Positions 1 to 8,267 of a stretch of 10,933 nucleotides of DNA are shown piece after piece. The first letter of the stretch is position 1, and each line of letters begins with the position of its first letter. A program made the position numbers and the translations under genes. The notes below the pieces were generated by a model. The model was given only the letters and a program-made list of their open reading frames with translations. It did no database searches and was not told the DNA's origin. The stretch spans positions 30,610 through 41,542 of the forward strand of contig DEBO01000072.1 of NCBI GenBank assembly GCA_002348585.1, read 5' to 3'. Source of the stretch: Alphaproteobacteria bacterium UBA2954 (GTDB taxonomy: Bacteria; Pseudomonadota; Alphaproteobacteria; Puniceispirillales; Puniceispirillaceae).

Positions 1-643
1 CAAAACCGTAAAAGGGAATAGAGGAAATAAAATTCGCAAAAGCCTGTTCCAGGTTTTCAAAAGAGCCATGAAAGTCAAGATGTTCAGGATCAATATTGGT
101 TACAATTGCTACTGTGGGTTTCAGTCGGGAAAATGACCCATCGCTCTCGTCAGCTTCAACCACCATCCAGTCGCCAGCCCCCAGACGGGCATTGCTGCCC
201 CAGCCGGAAATTATCCCGCCATTAATGACCGTTGGGTCCAGATGAGCGGCATCAAATAGGGTAGAGACAAGGGAGGTCGTTGTGGTTTTGCCATGTGTGC
301 CTGCCACAGCGACGGACCAGCGTAGCCGCATCAGTTCACCCAGCATTTCTGAGCGGTGAACAACCGGTAGGAACTTGCTACGCGCTTCAATTAGCTCAAC
401 ATTGTCATCTTTAATCGCAGTTGAAATTACAACTATGGACACGTTGTTCAGATTTTTGGCTTGTTGCGGTGTGGTGACTTTAATTCCACTGGCGCGCAGG
501 CGTTTTACATTCGCATTAGCTGTTAAATCACTGCCCTGTACCCGATAACCCAGTTCATGCAGGATTTCAGCAATACCGCTCATGCCGATCCCGCCGATAC
601 CGGTGAAATGAATAATGCCAATGGATAGGGGCAGGGCGATCAT
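1..643 (-). CDS. murC: UDP-N-acetylmuramate--L-alanine ligase MurC, partial (C-terminal part beyond window)
   Basis: MurC is the cytoplasmic ATP-dependent ligase that adds L-alanine to UDP-N-acetylmuramic acid, the first amino-acid step of peptidoglycan precursor synthesis. I translated the open frame from the ATG at 643 to the window edge: 214 residues with no stop, roughly the first half of a protein usually near 460-490 residues. Visible are the N-terminal Rossmann motif [14 protein letters not shown] (15-28), the ATP P-loop GTHGKTTTT (115-123), EADESDGS (163-170) and NIDPEHLD (183-190), all typical of MurC rather than MurD, E or F. The HGK form of the P-loop and the GIGGIGMSG start are diagnostic. 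The start overlaps the murG stop as ATGA, and AAGGA lies 6 bases upstream. In related genomes murB and ddl usually follow, but they are outside this window. Confidence 0.97.
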   Translation of the reverse strand, partial: MIALPLSIGIIHFTGIGGIGMSGIAEILHELGYRVQGSDLTANANVKRLRASGIKVTTPQQAKNLNNVSIVVISTAIKDDNVELIEARSKFLPVVHRSEMLGELMRLRWSVAVAGTHGKTTTTSLVSTLFDAAHLDPTVINGGIISGWGSNARLGAGDWMVVEADESDGSFSRLKPTVAIVTNIDPEHLDFHGSFENLEQAFANFISSIPFYGF

Positions 644-1755
644 GCGGCTTCCTTCTTTTTGCTGAACAGATGTGTTTCAATGAGGCTGCATATCTTCCGC
701 GCTGCATCCGGACAGGCTATGGTCTTTGCAGCATTTGCTTGGGCTATGAGCTTTTGCGGGGCAGACAGCAGGTTGGCAATTTTCGCTGCCAGCTGGTCTG
801 CGGTCAAATCCTGTTCCTGCATAATCACAGCCGCATCAATATCAGCTAATTGCCGGGCATTCGCCAGCTGATGGCCATCAAGAGCGTGGGCAAAGGGGAT
901 AAGCAAAGATGGCCGACCAGCTGCTGCCAGCTCTGCAACTGTTGAGGCTCCTGAGCGGCAAATAACCAGATCAGCTGTTTCGATGATGCCAGCTACATCA
1001 GTGAAAAATGGACGAATGTCTGCATCAATGTTCTGAGTGGCATAGGTGCTCTGCAAGGCGTCAATCTGATCTTTTTGTGCCTGCTGGGTAATGCGTACTG
1101 CAGATTTCAAACTTTCTGGTAGCCTGGCAACAGCCTGTGGCAGGATGTTAGCAAACAAAACCGCTCCAATTGAGCCGCCAAATACTGCAAGATGAAGCTG
1201 CTTTGTTTCTTTTTTATCTTCATATGAGTGCAGCCTTGAAAAGGCTGCGGCAACGGGAAGTCCAGTATATACATGACTTGCGGCAGCAGGCAGGCCTATT
1301 GTATTTGGCCAGCTTATAAAGACGCCTCTGGCTAATTTGGACATCAGCTGATTGGTCCGGCCCATTACTGCATTCTGTTCGTGTAGCCAGACTGGTATGC
1401 GCAGCAACCAGGCAGCAAGCGTAGGGCTGGCTGCGGGATAGCCGCCATAACCGATAACAGCTAGCGGACGTTGCCGAAGTAAAAGGATAAACACCTGGAG
1501 AAATCCCATGGAAAGTTTAGCCAGTGCAAGCATCCGCGCCGTTAGAGAACCGGCAAAAGGAGAGGCAGCGTAAATCGTCTTGCGGTGCATATTTTCTGGT
1601 ACCAGGCTAAGTCCGCGCTTATCTGTGATGATCGAGACATCGAAGCCACGGGATTTTAAGGCGCCAGCCGTATGAAGAGCCGGGAAGACATGCCCGCCTG
1701 TTCCACCGGCAGCCAAAAAAACAGCTCTATTCTGGGAGTTTATCTGGCTAGACAT
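640..1755 (-). CDS. murG: UDP-GlcNAc:lipid I N-acetylglucosaminyltransferase MurG
   Basis: MurG is a GT-B fold (GT28) enzyme on the inner face of the cytoplasmic membrane that transfers GlcNAc from UDP-GlcNAc to lipid I, giving lipid II. From the ATG at 1755 it has 371 residues, a normal length. Motifs seen are the N-terminal glycine-rich loop [11 protein letters not shown] (17-27), [10 protein letters not shown] (102-111), [11 protein letters not shown] (125-135), and the C-terminal donor-site segment with [15 protein letters not shown] (266-280) and DGHQLANA (293-300). Two usually conserved spots differ: GGSQGA reads GGSIGA (193-198), and GNPVR reads GLPVA (165-169). A GTG at 1758, one codon upstream and in frame, is an alternative start that would overlap the ftsW stop by 4 bases. 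I prefer ATG 1755 because AGGAG sits 8 bases before it. The gene follows ftsW and runs into murC with a 4-base overlap. Confidence 0.96.
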   Translation of the reverse strand: MSSQINSQNRAVFLAAGGTGGHVFPALHTAGALKSRGFDVSIITDKRGLSLVPENMHRKTIYAASPFAGSLTARMLALAKLSMGFLQVFILLLRQRPLAVIGYGGYPAASPTLAAWLLRIPVWLHEQNAVMGRTNQLMSKLARGVFISWPNTIGLPAAASHVYTGLPVAAAFSRLHSYEDKKETKQLHLAVFGGSIGAVLFANILPQAVARLPESLKSAVRITQQAQKDQIDALQSTYATQNIDADIRPFFTDVAGIIETADLVICRSGASTVAELAAAGRPSLLIPFAHALDGHQLANARQLADIDAAVIMQEQDLTADQLAAKIANLLSAPQKLIAQANAAKTIACPDAARKICSLIETHLFSKKKEAA

Positions 1756-2891
1756 CACATCGTCTCCTGTGCGGGCCGATGCGCAAAAGCCGGGGCAGGG
1801 TAGTGATTTTTGCGGGTCAAAGCAAGAATGAGCCCAAGCGTCAGGCCGGTTGCCAATAGCGAAGAGCCACCATAACTGATTAGTGGCAAAGTCATACCTT
1901 TCGTTGGAATCATATCCACCGAAGAGGCCATGTGAATGGCGGCCTGTAACCCAAATTGTGTGGTCAGTCCTGACACGGCTAGAATGGAGAACATATCTGG
2001 CCGGTTCAGGGATTGGGCATAGCCCCTAATCACAACAAAACTGTAAGCACCTATGAGAAGCAGGCAGGCCATCAGTCCATATTCTTCAGCAGCAACAGAA
2101 AAGATAAAATCTGCATGTGCATCTGGCAGATATTGTTTGACTGTTCCGTTGCCCGGACCAACACCAAACCAGCCTCCTTCTACAAAAGATTGAATGGACC
2201 GTTCTGTCTGCATTCCCCCGCCATCTAAAAATTTGTCAACGCGCTGCTGCACATGTGCAAAATGTGAGTAGGCGAGCCAGCCTGCCAAAGGAGTAAAACC
2301 AATTGCAGTAAAGACAAGCAGTAAGGGCAGGCCTGCCAGAAACAGCTGAAAGCCGAAGGTCAGAAGTACAACGCTGGTCATGCCGATATCAGGCTGAAGC
2401 ATCAACAAGGTGATCACAAAGCCCGATATGGCCGAGGCCCAAATCCAGCCCGGAAAATGTTCACGGTCACGCCACAGACCAAGAAGCCAGGCACAGCTTA
2501 TAGCACACAAAGGCTTGATGAATTCAGAGGGTTGCATGCGAAAGCTAGCAATAGTTAGCCACCTTGTTGCCCCTTTTACTTCTGGGCCGATAAGAACAGT
2601 GGCAATCATCAAGCCACTGATTAGAACAAGGCTCAAAAGAGATAATATACGAATAAGTCGTGCGCTTAGGATGGATGTGACCAGCATTATGGCTGTTGCC
2701 GGCATTAAAAAAATTAACTGTTTCCAAACAAAATGCAGTTCGGGTAGTCCAATTCGACCGGCCACTGTTGGGCTGGCTGCCATAACTAAAACAGCGCCCA
2801 GCACCATCAACAAAAAAATGCTGGTCAGCATCATCTTATCTACTGTCCACCACCAGACACCGATATGAGACCTGTCTGTTCTGTCAAACAT
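1755..2891 (-). CDS. ftsW: Septal peptidoglycan glycosyltransferase FtsW (SEDS family)
   Basis: FtsW is the SEDS-family polytopic membrane protein that polymerises lipid II glycan strands at the division septum together with the transpeptidase FtsI. The 378-residue product is strongly hydrophobic, with about ten predicted membrane segments; the first lies near residues 21-40. Family signatures are FRMQPSEFIKP (117-127), the large periplasmic loop motif VGPGNGTVKQYLPDAHADFIF (244-264) with the expected catalytic Asp at 261, and the C-terminal LPLISYGGSS (335-344). The segment just before the last motif (QAAIHMASSVDMIP, 317-330) differs from the usual QAxINxAVN type sequence. FtsW is preferred over RodA because of the dcw context between murD and murG. 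The ATG at 2891 lies inside the end of murD (8-base overlap), with a strong AGGGAGG 6 bases upstream. Confidence 0.97.
   Translation of the reverse strand: MFDRTDRSHIGVWWWTVDKMMLTSIFLLMVLGAVLVMAASPTVAGRIGLPELHFVWKQLIFLMPATAIMLVTSILSARLIRILSLLSLVLISGLMIATVLIGPEVKGATRWLTIASFRMQPSEFIKPLCAISCAWLLGLWRDREHFPGWIWASAISGFVITLLMLQPDIGMTSVVLLTFGFQLFLAGLPLLLVFTAIGFTPLAGWLAYSHFAHVQQRVDKFLDGGGMQTERSIQSFVEGGWFGVGPGNGTVKQYLPDAHADFIFSVAAEEYGLMACLLLIGAYSFVVIRGYAQSLNRPDMFSILAVSGLTTQFGLQAAIHMASSVDMIPTKGMTLPLISYGGSSLLATGLTLGLILALTRKNHYPAPAFAHRPAQETM
1764..1768 (-). promoter_or_regulatory. murG ribosome binding site
   Basis: AGGAG lies within the last codons of ftsW. It is 8 bases from the ATG at 1755 and 5 bases from the GTG at 1758, so it serves either start but favours the ATG. 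The murG start overlaps the ftsW TGA (TGATG), which suggests coupled translation. Confidence 0.7.
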
Positions 2892-4230
2892 GACCAGCCT
2901 CCCTGTAACTGGCAGGAACTATTGCCTGAAATTTTGCAATGTGCTGGCTGGCCAGAAGGCAGAATGCTTCCCCACGGGCTTCAAAGCTAGAAAATTGATC
3001 AAAAGAAGCTGCTGCTGGGGCAAGCAGAATGACCTGTTCATCGCCGGGATACTGTCCGGCTGCTTTTGCAGCTGCCTGTACGGCTTGCGCAAGTGTGTTA
3101 TGCTGGCTGACATTGATCCGGCTTTTCACAGCCTTTGCAAAGACCTCCTTGCACTGTCCATAAAAATAGCCATGGCAGACATTTTCTAGATAAGGCAGGC
3201 AGGCTGACAAACCATCTTCCTTTGCCAATCCCCCAGCGCACCAATGGATTTTTGAGAAGCTGGCCAGAGCTTTGGCAGCGGCCTCACCATTCGTTGCCTT
3301 AGAGTCATTGATGAAGCGGATTTGTCCAAACCGCCCTGCCGGTTGCAACCTGTGCGGTAACCCTGCAAAGCTTTCTATAGCCTTATCTATAACACCATCT
3401 GTCAGGCCAAATTGGCGGCAAATGACGCGCGCAGCCGCACTGTTTTGCTGGTTATGCAGTCCCTGTAGGGCTGGATTATTCAAATGTTCTGCCGGACTAC
3501 TCTCATCTAGTCGGATTATCTTGTAAGACTCGTGTTTCTCTGCGCTCAGCCTGTCAAGCACATCACCTGGCCCTAAAATTAGAAGATCATCAGATGTGGC
3601 GGTGACAAGAATTGCTTGTTTGGCTCTGACATAGCCGTCCCATCCGCCATGTCTATCAAGATGATCAGGGGTAATGTTTAAAATGACACGAATTTCAGCG
3701 CGCAGAGAGGGCGTCAACTCCAACTGATATGATGAAAGCTCAAGAACAATGATACTGTCCTCGCCTCTGTTAGGCAGACCTGTCAACGGAGTGCCGATAT
3801 TTCCGCCAATGCGTGCGGACAGTCCGCCCTGTTTCAAAATATGCCCGGTCAGGGCGGTTGTTGTTGATTTACCGTTTGTGCCTGTGATTGCAATGAGACG
3901 TTCTTGACGGCCTGTCCGTAAGGCAAATTCAATCTCGCTTATAACCTGAACACCATGTCTTTTGGCTAGGATGACAGCTGGATGCGGTGCTGGAAATTCG
4001 TGCGGTATGCCCGGGCTGATGATCACTGCATCCAGAGACGGCCAAGGCCAGTCTTCAGGTGCCAGAGCCAAATCAGTCTCTAGTTTAGTTATATTCTGAT
4101 CATCAAAACAGACAACTGTCATATCCAGGGCAATGGCTTTGTCAAGAACAGCCTGACCAGACCGGCCCATACCTAAAATGGCAATAGACGCCAGTCGTTT
4201 TTGTGGGGATTTCTTCTGTGTACTCATCAT
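2884..4230 (-). CDS. murD: UDP-N-acetylmuramoyl-L-alanine--D-glutamate ligase MurD
   Basis: MurD is the cytoplasmic ATP-dependent ligase that adds D-glutamate to UDP-MurNAc-L-Ala. From the ATG at 4230 it has 448 residues, close to the usual 440-460. Domains in order: an N-terminal Rossmann-like UDP-binding domain with LGMGRSG (19-25), a central ATPase domain with P-loop GTNGKSTTT (117-125), LELSSYQLE (163-171) and NITPDHLDRHGG (185-196), and a C-terminal ligase domain with NDSKATNGEA (308-317) and LAPAAASFDQF followed by FEARGEAF (403-423). The NDSKATN and SSYQLE motifs distinguish MurD from the other Mur ligases. Start choice: a GTG at 4239 would overlap the mraY TGA by 4 bases but lacks a good Shine-Dalgarno. 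The ATG at 4230 has GAGG 8 bases upstream, and the adjacent ATG at 4227 has GAGG 6 bases upstream. The end overlaps ftsW by 8 bases. Confidence 0.97.
   Translation of the reverse strand: MMSTQKKSPQKRLASIAILGMGRSGQAVLDKAIALDMTVVCFDDQNITKLETDLALAPEDWPWPSLDAVIISPGIPHEFPAPHPAVILAKRHGVQVISEIEFALRTGRQERLIAITGTNGKSTTTALTGHILKQGGLSARIGGNIGTPLTGLPNRGEDSIIVLELSSYQLELTPSLRAEIRVILNITPDHLDRHGGWDGYVRAKQAILVTATSDDLLILGPGDVLDRLSAEKHESYKIIRLDESSPAEHLNNPALQGLHNQQNSAAARVICRQFGLTDGVIDKAIESFAGLPHRLQPAGRFGQIRFINDSKATNGEAAAKALASFSKIHWCAGGLAKEDGLSACLPYLENVCHGYFYGQCKEVFAKAVKSRINVSQHNTLAQAVQAAAKAAGQYPGDEQVILLAPAAASFDQFSSFEARGEAFCLLASQHIAKFQAIVPASYREAGHV
2898..2904 (-). promoter_or_regulatory. ftsW ribosome binding site
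   Basis: AGGGAGG, 6 bases before the ftsW ATG and inside the 3' end of murD, is one of the strongest Shine-Dalgarno matches in the window. It fixes the start at 2891. Confidence 0.75.
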
Positions 4231-4233
4231 CTG

Positions 4234-4242
4234 CCTCACCTC
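4234..4242 (-). promoter_or_regulatory. murD ribosome binding region with two GAGG motifs
   Basis: Two GAGG tetramers, at 4239-4242 and 4234-4237, flank and include the mraY TGA stop. The first is 8 bases before ATG 4230; the second is 6 bases before ATG 4227. They argue for a start at one of the tandem ATG codons rather than at the GTG at 4239, which they overlap. Confidence 0.6.
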
Positions 4243-5324
4243 AATTTCAGGGTGGACAGGCTGATTAGCGCCAGCACAACAGAGATGATCCAGAAGCGGA
4301 TCACAATCGTGCTTTCCGGCCAGCCTTTTTTCTCAAAATGATGATGCAACGGGGCCATCAGGAAAATACGCTTTCCTGTAAGTTTGAATGAGGTCACCTG
4401 AAGGATCACTGAGATGGTTTCTACCACAAACAGGCCGCCGGCAATGGCTAGCACCAGCTCGTGCCGCGTGGCGACAGATACAGCCCCCAAAGCACCGCCA
4501 AGTGCAAGTGATCCTGTGTCGCCCATAAACACTTTGGCTGGCGGGGCATTGAACCATAAAAACCCAAGACCAGCTCCGATCAGCGCGCCTAACAATGTGG
4601 CCAGATCACCTGTACCTGGGACATAATGTATCTGCAGGTAGCTGGCGAATTGAATGTTGCCGCTGAGATAGGCGATGAGACCGAAACAAGTGGCAACAAT
4701 AATAACGGGGACAATAGCCAGCCCGTCAAGCCCGTCTGTCAAATTGACAGCATTTGACGCGCCGATCATTACCAGCATTGCAAAGGGCACATAAATTAGA
4801 CCTAGATAAATCAATGTGTCTTTCAAGAATGGGACTGCAACACCATATCGCAAACTCTCTGGTGATAGCTGAATGAAGATCAGGCTAGTCACCAAGGCTG
4901 CGATCACCTGGAAGAAAAGTTTTTGGCGGCCGCTCATGCCGTCACTGGAGCGCCTTTTCAGCTTCAGCCAGTCATCAGTTGCGCCAATCACTCCAAAGCT
5001 ACTGGCAATCAGCAGAACCGGCCACAGATATTGATTGGATAATGGGACCCATAATAAGGTGGCCAGAATGAAGCTGCCTAAAATAAGTAGCCCACCCATT
5101 GTGGGTGTGCCCGCTTTAGTCAAAATATGTGTTTCTGGCCCATCAGAACGTATTGGTTGACCTTCTGCCTGATGTTTTTTCAGCCACATGATGAATTGTT
5201 CTCCAAACATCAAACACAGAACAAGGGCTGTGATTATCGCACCGCCCGTTCGGAAGGTAATATATCTGAATAGATTCAGTATTTTATAGTCATCAGCAAA
5301 AGCCAGCAGCAGATCAGGAAGCAT
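4236..5324 (-). CDS. mraY: Phospho-N-acetylmuramoyl-pentapeptide-transferase MraY
   Basis: MraY is the integral membrane enzyme that transfers phospho-MurNAc-pentapeptide from UDP to undecaprenyl phosphate, forming lipid I, the first membrane step of peptidoglycan synthesis. The 362 residues match the usual length of about 360, and roughly ten hydrophobic segments are visible. Signature motifs are GTPTMGG (72-78), the Mg-binding DDWLK (117-121), [14 protein letters not shown] (190-203), [15 protein letters not shown] (258-272) with the conserved Asp at 269, and the cytoplasmic [12 protein letters not shown] (324-335). All expected catalytic acidic and His residues are present. The ATG at 5324 lies inside the murF end (11-base overlap), with AAGGAG 7 bases upstream. 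It sits between murF, which makes its substrate, and murD, as is common in dcw clusters. Confidence 0.98.
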   Translation of the reverse strand: MLPDLLLAFADDYKILNLFRYITFRTGGAIITALVLCLMFGEQFIMWLKKHQAEGQPIRSDGPETHILTKAGTPTMGGLLILGSFILATLLWVPLSNQYLWPVLLIASSFGVIGATDDWLKLKRRSSDGMSGRQKLFFQVIAALVTSLIFIQLSPESLRYGVAVPFLKDTLIYLGLIYVPFAMLVMIGASNAVNLTDGLDGLAIVPVIIVATCFGLIAYLSGNIQFASYLQIHYVPGTGDLATLLGALIGAGLGFLWFNAPPAKVFMGDTGSLALGGALGAVSVATRHELVLAIAGGLFVVETISVILQVTSFKLTGKRIFLMAPLHHHFEKKGWPESTIVIRFWIISVVLALISLSTLKLR

Positions 5325-6771
5325 GGTTCTTCTCCTTGGCAGCTGAAACTTTACTGTAAGTTTCAGCTAGATGCCGGCTGACCAGATATGCGCCTGATCC
5401 GTGTGAGCCTTTCACTAAAAGATTATCTGTGCGTTTAGCCAGCAGGGCCAGGTCGTGATCAAGGGTGGAAAGGGCAGATATGATGTTGGGATGGCAGATG
5501 CTTTTTATGCTGTCAGGCAAATCATCTGCCATTGCTGTCATCTGCGGGCCAATGGCGACTACCCATCTGATCTTAGCCTCAATGATCTGTGCGACCATTG
5601 CCTGATGTGCCTGTGTTGAAAAAACTCCCAGCTCAAGCATATCAGACAAAATAACACCATGTTGCCCTGGCAACTCAGCAAGGGTTTCAAGCGCTGCACT
5701 CATTGAAGTTGGGCCAGCGTTATAGCTGTCATCGATCAGGTTGATGGAGTGGCCACCTATGTTTAAGTTAAATGTTTTTCCGCGACCCGGCAGATCCGCA
5801 AAATCAGACAGGCTGGCGGCTGCGGTTCTGACGTCAAGGCCTGCTGCTGCAGACATGGCAAGCGCGCAAGCCGCATTCACAGCCCAGTGCCTGGCTGTCA
5901 TCGCAAGACCAAAGGTAATGCTTTTTATTTGGCCATTATTCTTATCGCAAGGGTAGTCAATGGTAAGGCGCAGGCCATCCTTTTCTCGCTGCGCTTCAGT
6001 AAGGCGGAAGGAGCTTTCAGGATGAGTCCCGAATGAGAGAATCCGGCTTGCCCCTGCTGTCTCTGCTGCGGTTTTTAGATGGATAAAAAAGGAATCGTCT
6101 CGTGGTAATATGGCTGTGCCCCCTGCTGTGAAGCTGGAAAAGAGTTCTGCCTTCGCATCGGCAATTTGCTGAAGACAGTCAAAATGCCCAATATGGCTGT
6201 CAGCGATGCAAGTAATCGCCGCAATACTGGGCTTTACAATTTCAGACAGGTCCGCAATTTCACCAGCATGATTCATGCCTAGTTCACAGACTAGAAACTT
6301 TGTGTCCTCTGGCATCTGTACCAAGGTAAGCGGCGCGCCTATATGATTATTATAATTGCCTTTTGTTGCATGTGTGGAGCCAAAAGTTGTCAGCATTCGG
6401 ACCAACATATCTTTCGTTCCCGTCTTACCTACTGAGCCTGTTAGAGCAAATTTAATGGCGGTTGTGCGGCCGGCGATTTCTCCTGAAAGGGCTTGCAGGG
6501 CACGCAGGCTGCTAGCCACGCAGAGTTGGGCAGCACGGGCTTGTGGTGCCGGCGTTTCAACAATAGCCGCTTGCTGCTGTTCAGGGTCAAGATTAGCAAT
6601 AAACCTATGGCCATCTGTTTGTTTGCCTTCCAGTGCAATAAACAGCTGATTACTTTCCATCAAGCGGCTGTCAATTTGTGCAGCGGTGAATCGGGCAGAC
6701 GGGATCTTGTCCTTATACCACTGCCCTTTACACAGTTCAGCAAGATGTTGCGGTGACAACTGGGACAGCAT
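5314..6771 (-). CDS. murF: UDP-N-acetylmuramoyl-tripeptide--D-alanyl-D-alanine ligase MurF
   Basis: MurF is the cytoplasmic ATP-dependent ligase that adds the D-Ala-D-Ala dipeptide to UDP-MurNAc-tripeptide, completing the pentapeptide. The product has 485 residues, slightly longer than E. coli MurF (about 450). The N-terminal domain has IDSR (33-36) and [12 protein letters not shown] (44-55). The ATPase domain has P-loop GSVGKTGTK (112-120), the [14 protein letters not shown] segment (137-150) that marks MurF, and GMNHAGEI (165-172). The C-terminal domain has [11 protein letters not shown] (347-357) and KGSHGSG (454-460). The second Thr of the common GKTTTK P-loop is Gly, and the usual NANP is NAGP. 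The murE stop and murF start share one base (TAATG), with only a weak AGG 6 bases upstream, so initiation may depend on ribosomes finishing murE. Identity is clear from the motifs and position. Confidence 0.97.
   Translation of the reverse strand: MLSQLSPQHLAELCKGQWYKDKIPSARFTAAQIDSRLMESNQLFIALEGKQTDGHRFIANLDPEQQQAAIVETPAPQARAAQLCVASSLRALQALSGEIAGRTTAIKFALTGSVGKTGTKDMLVRMLTTFGSTHATKGNYNNHIGAPLTLVQMPEDTKFLVCELGMNHAGEIADLSEIVKPSIAAITCIADSHIGHFDCLQQIADAKAELFSSFTAGGTAILPRDDSFFIHLKTAAETAGASRILSFGTHPESSFRLTEAQREKDGLRLTIDYPCDKNNGQIKSITFGLAMTARHWAVNAACALAMSAAAGLDVRTAAASLSDFADLPGRGKTFNLNIGGHSINLIDDSYNAGPTSMSAALETLAELPGQHGVILSDMLELGVFSTQAHQAMVAQIIEAKIRWVVAIGPQMTAMADDLPDSIKSICHPNIISALSTLDHDLALLAKRTDNLLVKGSHGSGAYLVSRHLAETYSKVSAAKEKNHAS
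5332..5337 (-). promoter_or_regulatory. mraY ribosome binding site
   Basis: AAGGAG, 7 bases before the mraY ATG and inside the last codons of murF, supports the start at 5324 despite the 11-base overlap. Confidence 0.7.
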
Positions 6772-8267
6772 TATTTGCCTACCCCAACGCTATCGTTGTC
6801 TGCTAGATTCATCAGCGCATGGCGGGCAACGCTGGCATCATCAAAAGGCAGAATTTCTGAGCCAACAGTCTGACTGGTCTCGTGACCTTTGCCGGCGATC
6901 AGCAAGGTGTCGCCTTCATTGAGCCCAGCAATTGCCTGCTGTATAGCTTTGTCACGCGGTGCGTTTTCTGATGCAGCAGGACAGCTATCCAGAATGGCTT
7001 TTCGGATTTTGGCTGGATCTTCGCTACGTGGATTATCATCTGTCACAATCACCTGATCAGCAAAGTTTGCGGCAATTTTTCCCATTTCTGAACGCTTAGC
7101 TTTGTCTCTGTCCCCGCCACAGCCAAAAACAAGTTTCAGCTGGCCGTTTGTTCCTGACCGCAACGCTTTTAGAGCGCCTTCCAGCGCATCAGGGGTATGT
7201 GCAAAGTCAATTATCACCCGTGCTCCTGTTGGATGTCCGTGAATCGGCTGCATGCGGCCTCTAACTGGCGTTAAGTAGGGCAGTGTCCCAAAGGAATCCT
7301 GAAGAGGCATGCCAGATGCATAGGCAGCGGCAGCGGCAGTAACCGTGTTTATAGCCTGAAATTCACCAGACAGAGCAAGCGGGTATCTGAAATCCTGGCC
7401 GGCAGCTTTGATCTGTAAGTCTAGACCAAAATGCTGGCTCTCAGCTTTCATAATCTGGAAATTAGCCCCGTCTTGGATGCCAACTGACCAGAGCACGATA
7501 TCTCTATTTTTTAGCCGTTCAAAAAGTTTGCGACCCCATTCATCATCAATATTGATAACCGCAGTTCCGCCATCGAGAAGGTTCTCAGTAAATAGCTTTT
7601 TTTTGGCTTCAAAGTAGCTGTTCATATCTCCATGCCAGTCCAAATGGTCATGGCTTAAATTGGTGAAGACAGCAACATTCACTGGAAGCTTGTGCAGTCG
7701 CATTTGATCCAAACCATGACTGGAGGCCTCAAAAGCGGCATGAGTGACGCCGCCCTTTCGCAAGCTGTCCAACAGAGCGAACAGTTGTTCTGATGGCGGT
7801 GTTGTGAGCAAAGCTGATGCTTTATTTGGGGTCTCTATATCGCTGTTTACGCCCAATGTTCCAATCGCGGCAGATGGCCAGGTGGCCCTTGACCAGATCT
7901 GATGCAAATATTCACAGACGGACGTCTTGCCATTGGTGCCGGTAACAGCTGTCAAAATGTCGGGGCGGCTCGGATATATTTTTGCACATAAGCTAGCATA
8001 ATCCGCCTTACCTTGGGCGCTAACCAGCACACATATATGGTCCGATGTTTTGACCGTCCTGCCATCAGTAACAATCACCTTGGCCCCGTTCGCAATCGCC
8101 TCTTTAATGTAATTGTGGCCGTCTGTTTGATGACCTTTCATCGCGAAAAACAACCCGCCTGCCTGCACTGCGCGGCTGTCAGATGTAACATGTTTGACGG
8201 TCTTGTCAGCTGCGCCACTGATAACTGTCAAAGAGGGTTGCTCTGCTAAAAGATCAGTAAGATGCAC
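6771..8267 (-). CDS. murE: UDP-N-acetylmuramoyl-L-alanyl-D-glutamate--2,6-diaminopimelate ligase MurE
   Basis: MurE is the cytoplasmic ATP-dependent ligase that adds the third residue of the stem peptide to UDP-MurNAc-L-Ala-D-Glu. The 498 residues are a normal length. Motifs are the N-terminal TSDSRAVQAGGLFFAMKG (28-45), P-loop TGTNGKTS (109-116), TTPPSEQLF (155-163), EASSHGLDQMRL (180-191), NLSHDHLDWHGDM (203-215), the YFEAKKKLF segment with the probable carbamylated Lys at 222, and IAGKGHET (457-464). DNPR (411-414) is the known signature for meso-diaminopimelate rather than L-lysine. The start is a GTG that overlaps the ftsI end by 14 bases, the longest overlap here. AAAGGGG 6 bases upstream supports it. 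It ends in TAA overlapping the murF ATG, and is the only complete gene here not ending in TGA. Confidence 0.98.
   Translation of the reverse strand: MHLTDLLAEQPSLTVISGAADKTVKHVTSDSRAVQAGGLFFAMKGHQTDGHNYIKEAIANGAKVIVTDGRTVKTSDHICVLVSAQGKADYASLCAKIYPSRPDILTAVTGTNGKTSVCEYLHQIWSRATWPSAAIGTLGVNSDIETPNKASALLTTPPSEQLFALLDSLRKGGVTHAAFEASSHGLDQMRLHKLPVNVAVFTNLSHDHLDWHGDMNSYFEAKKKLFTENLLDGGTAVINIDDEWGRKLFERLKNRDIVLWSVGIQDGANFQIMKAESQHFGLDLQIKAAGQDFRYPLALSGEFQAINTVTAAAAAYASGMPLQDSFGTLPYLTPVRGRMQPIHGHPTGARVIIDFAHTPDALEGALKALRSGTNGQLKLVFGCGGDRDKAKRSEMGKIAANFADQVIVTDDNPRSEDPAKIRKAILDSCPAASENAPRDKAIQQAIAGLNEGDTLLIAGKGHETSQTVGSEILPFDDASVARHALMNLADNDSVGVGK

Noticed and set aside
2410..2868. Long plus-strand open frame (152 codons) opposite ftsW
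   Set aside because: It lies wholly antisense to a clearly conserved FtsW reading frame and its translation resembles no protein family; long antisense frames are expected opposite hydrophobic genes.
2890..3189. Plus-strand open frame of 99 codons opposite the murD 3' end
   Set aside because: Antisense to conserved MurD C-terminal motifs, with no recognisable domain and no convincing ribosome binding site; treated as a shadow.
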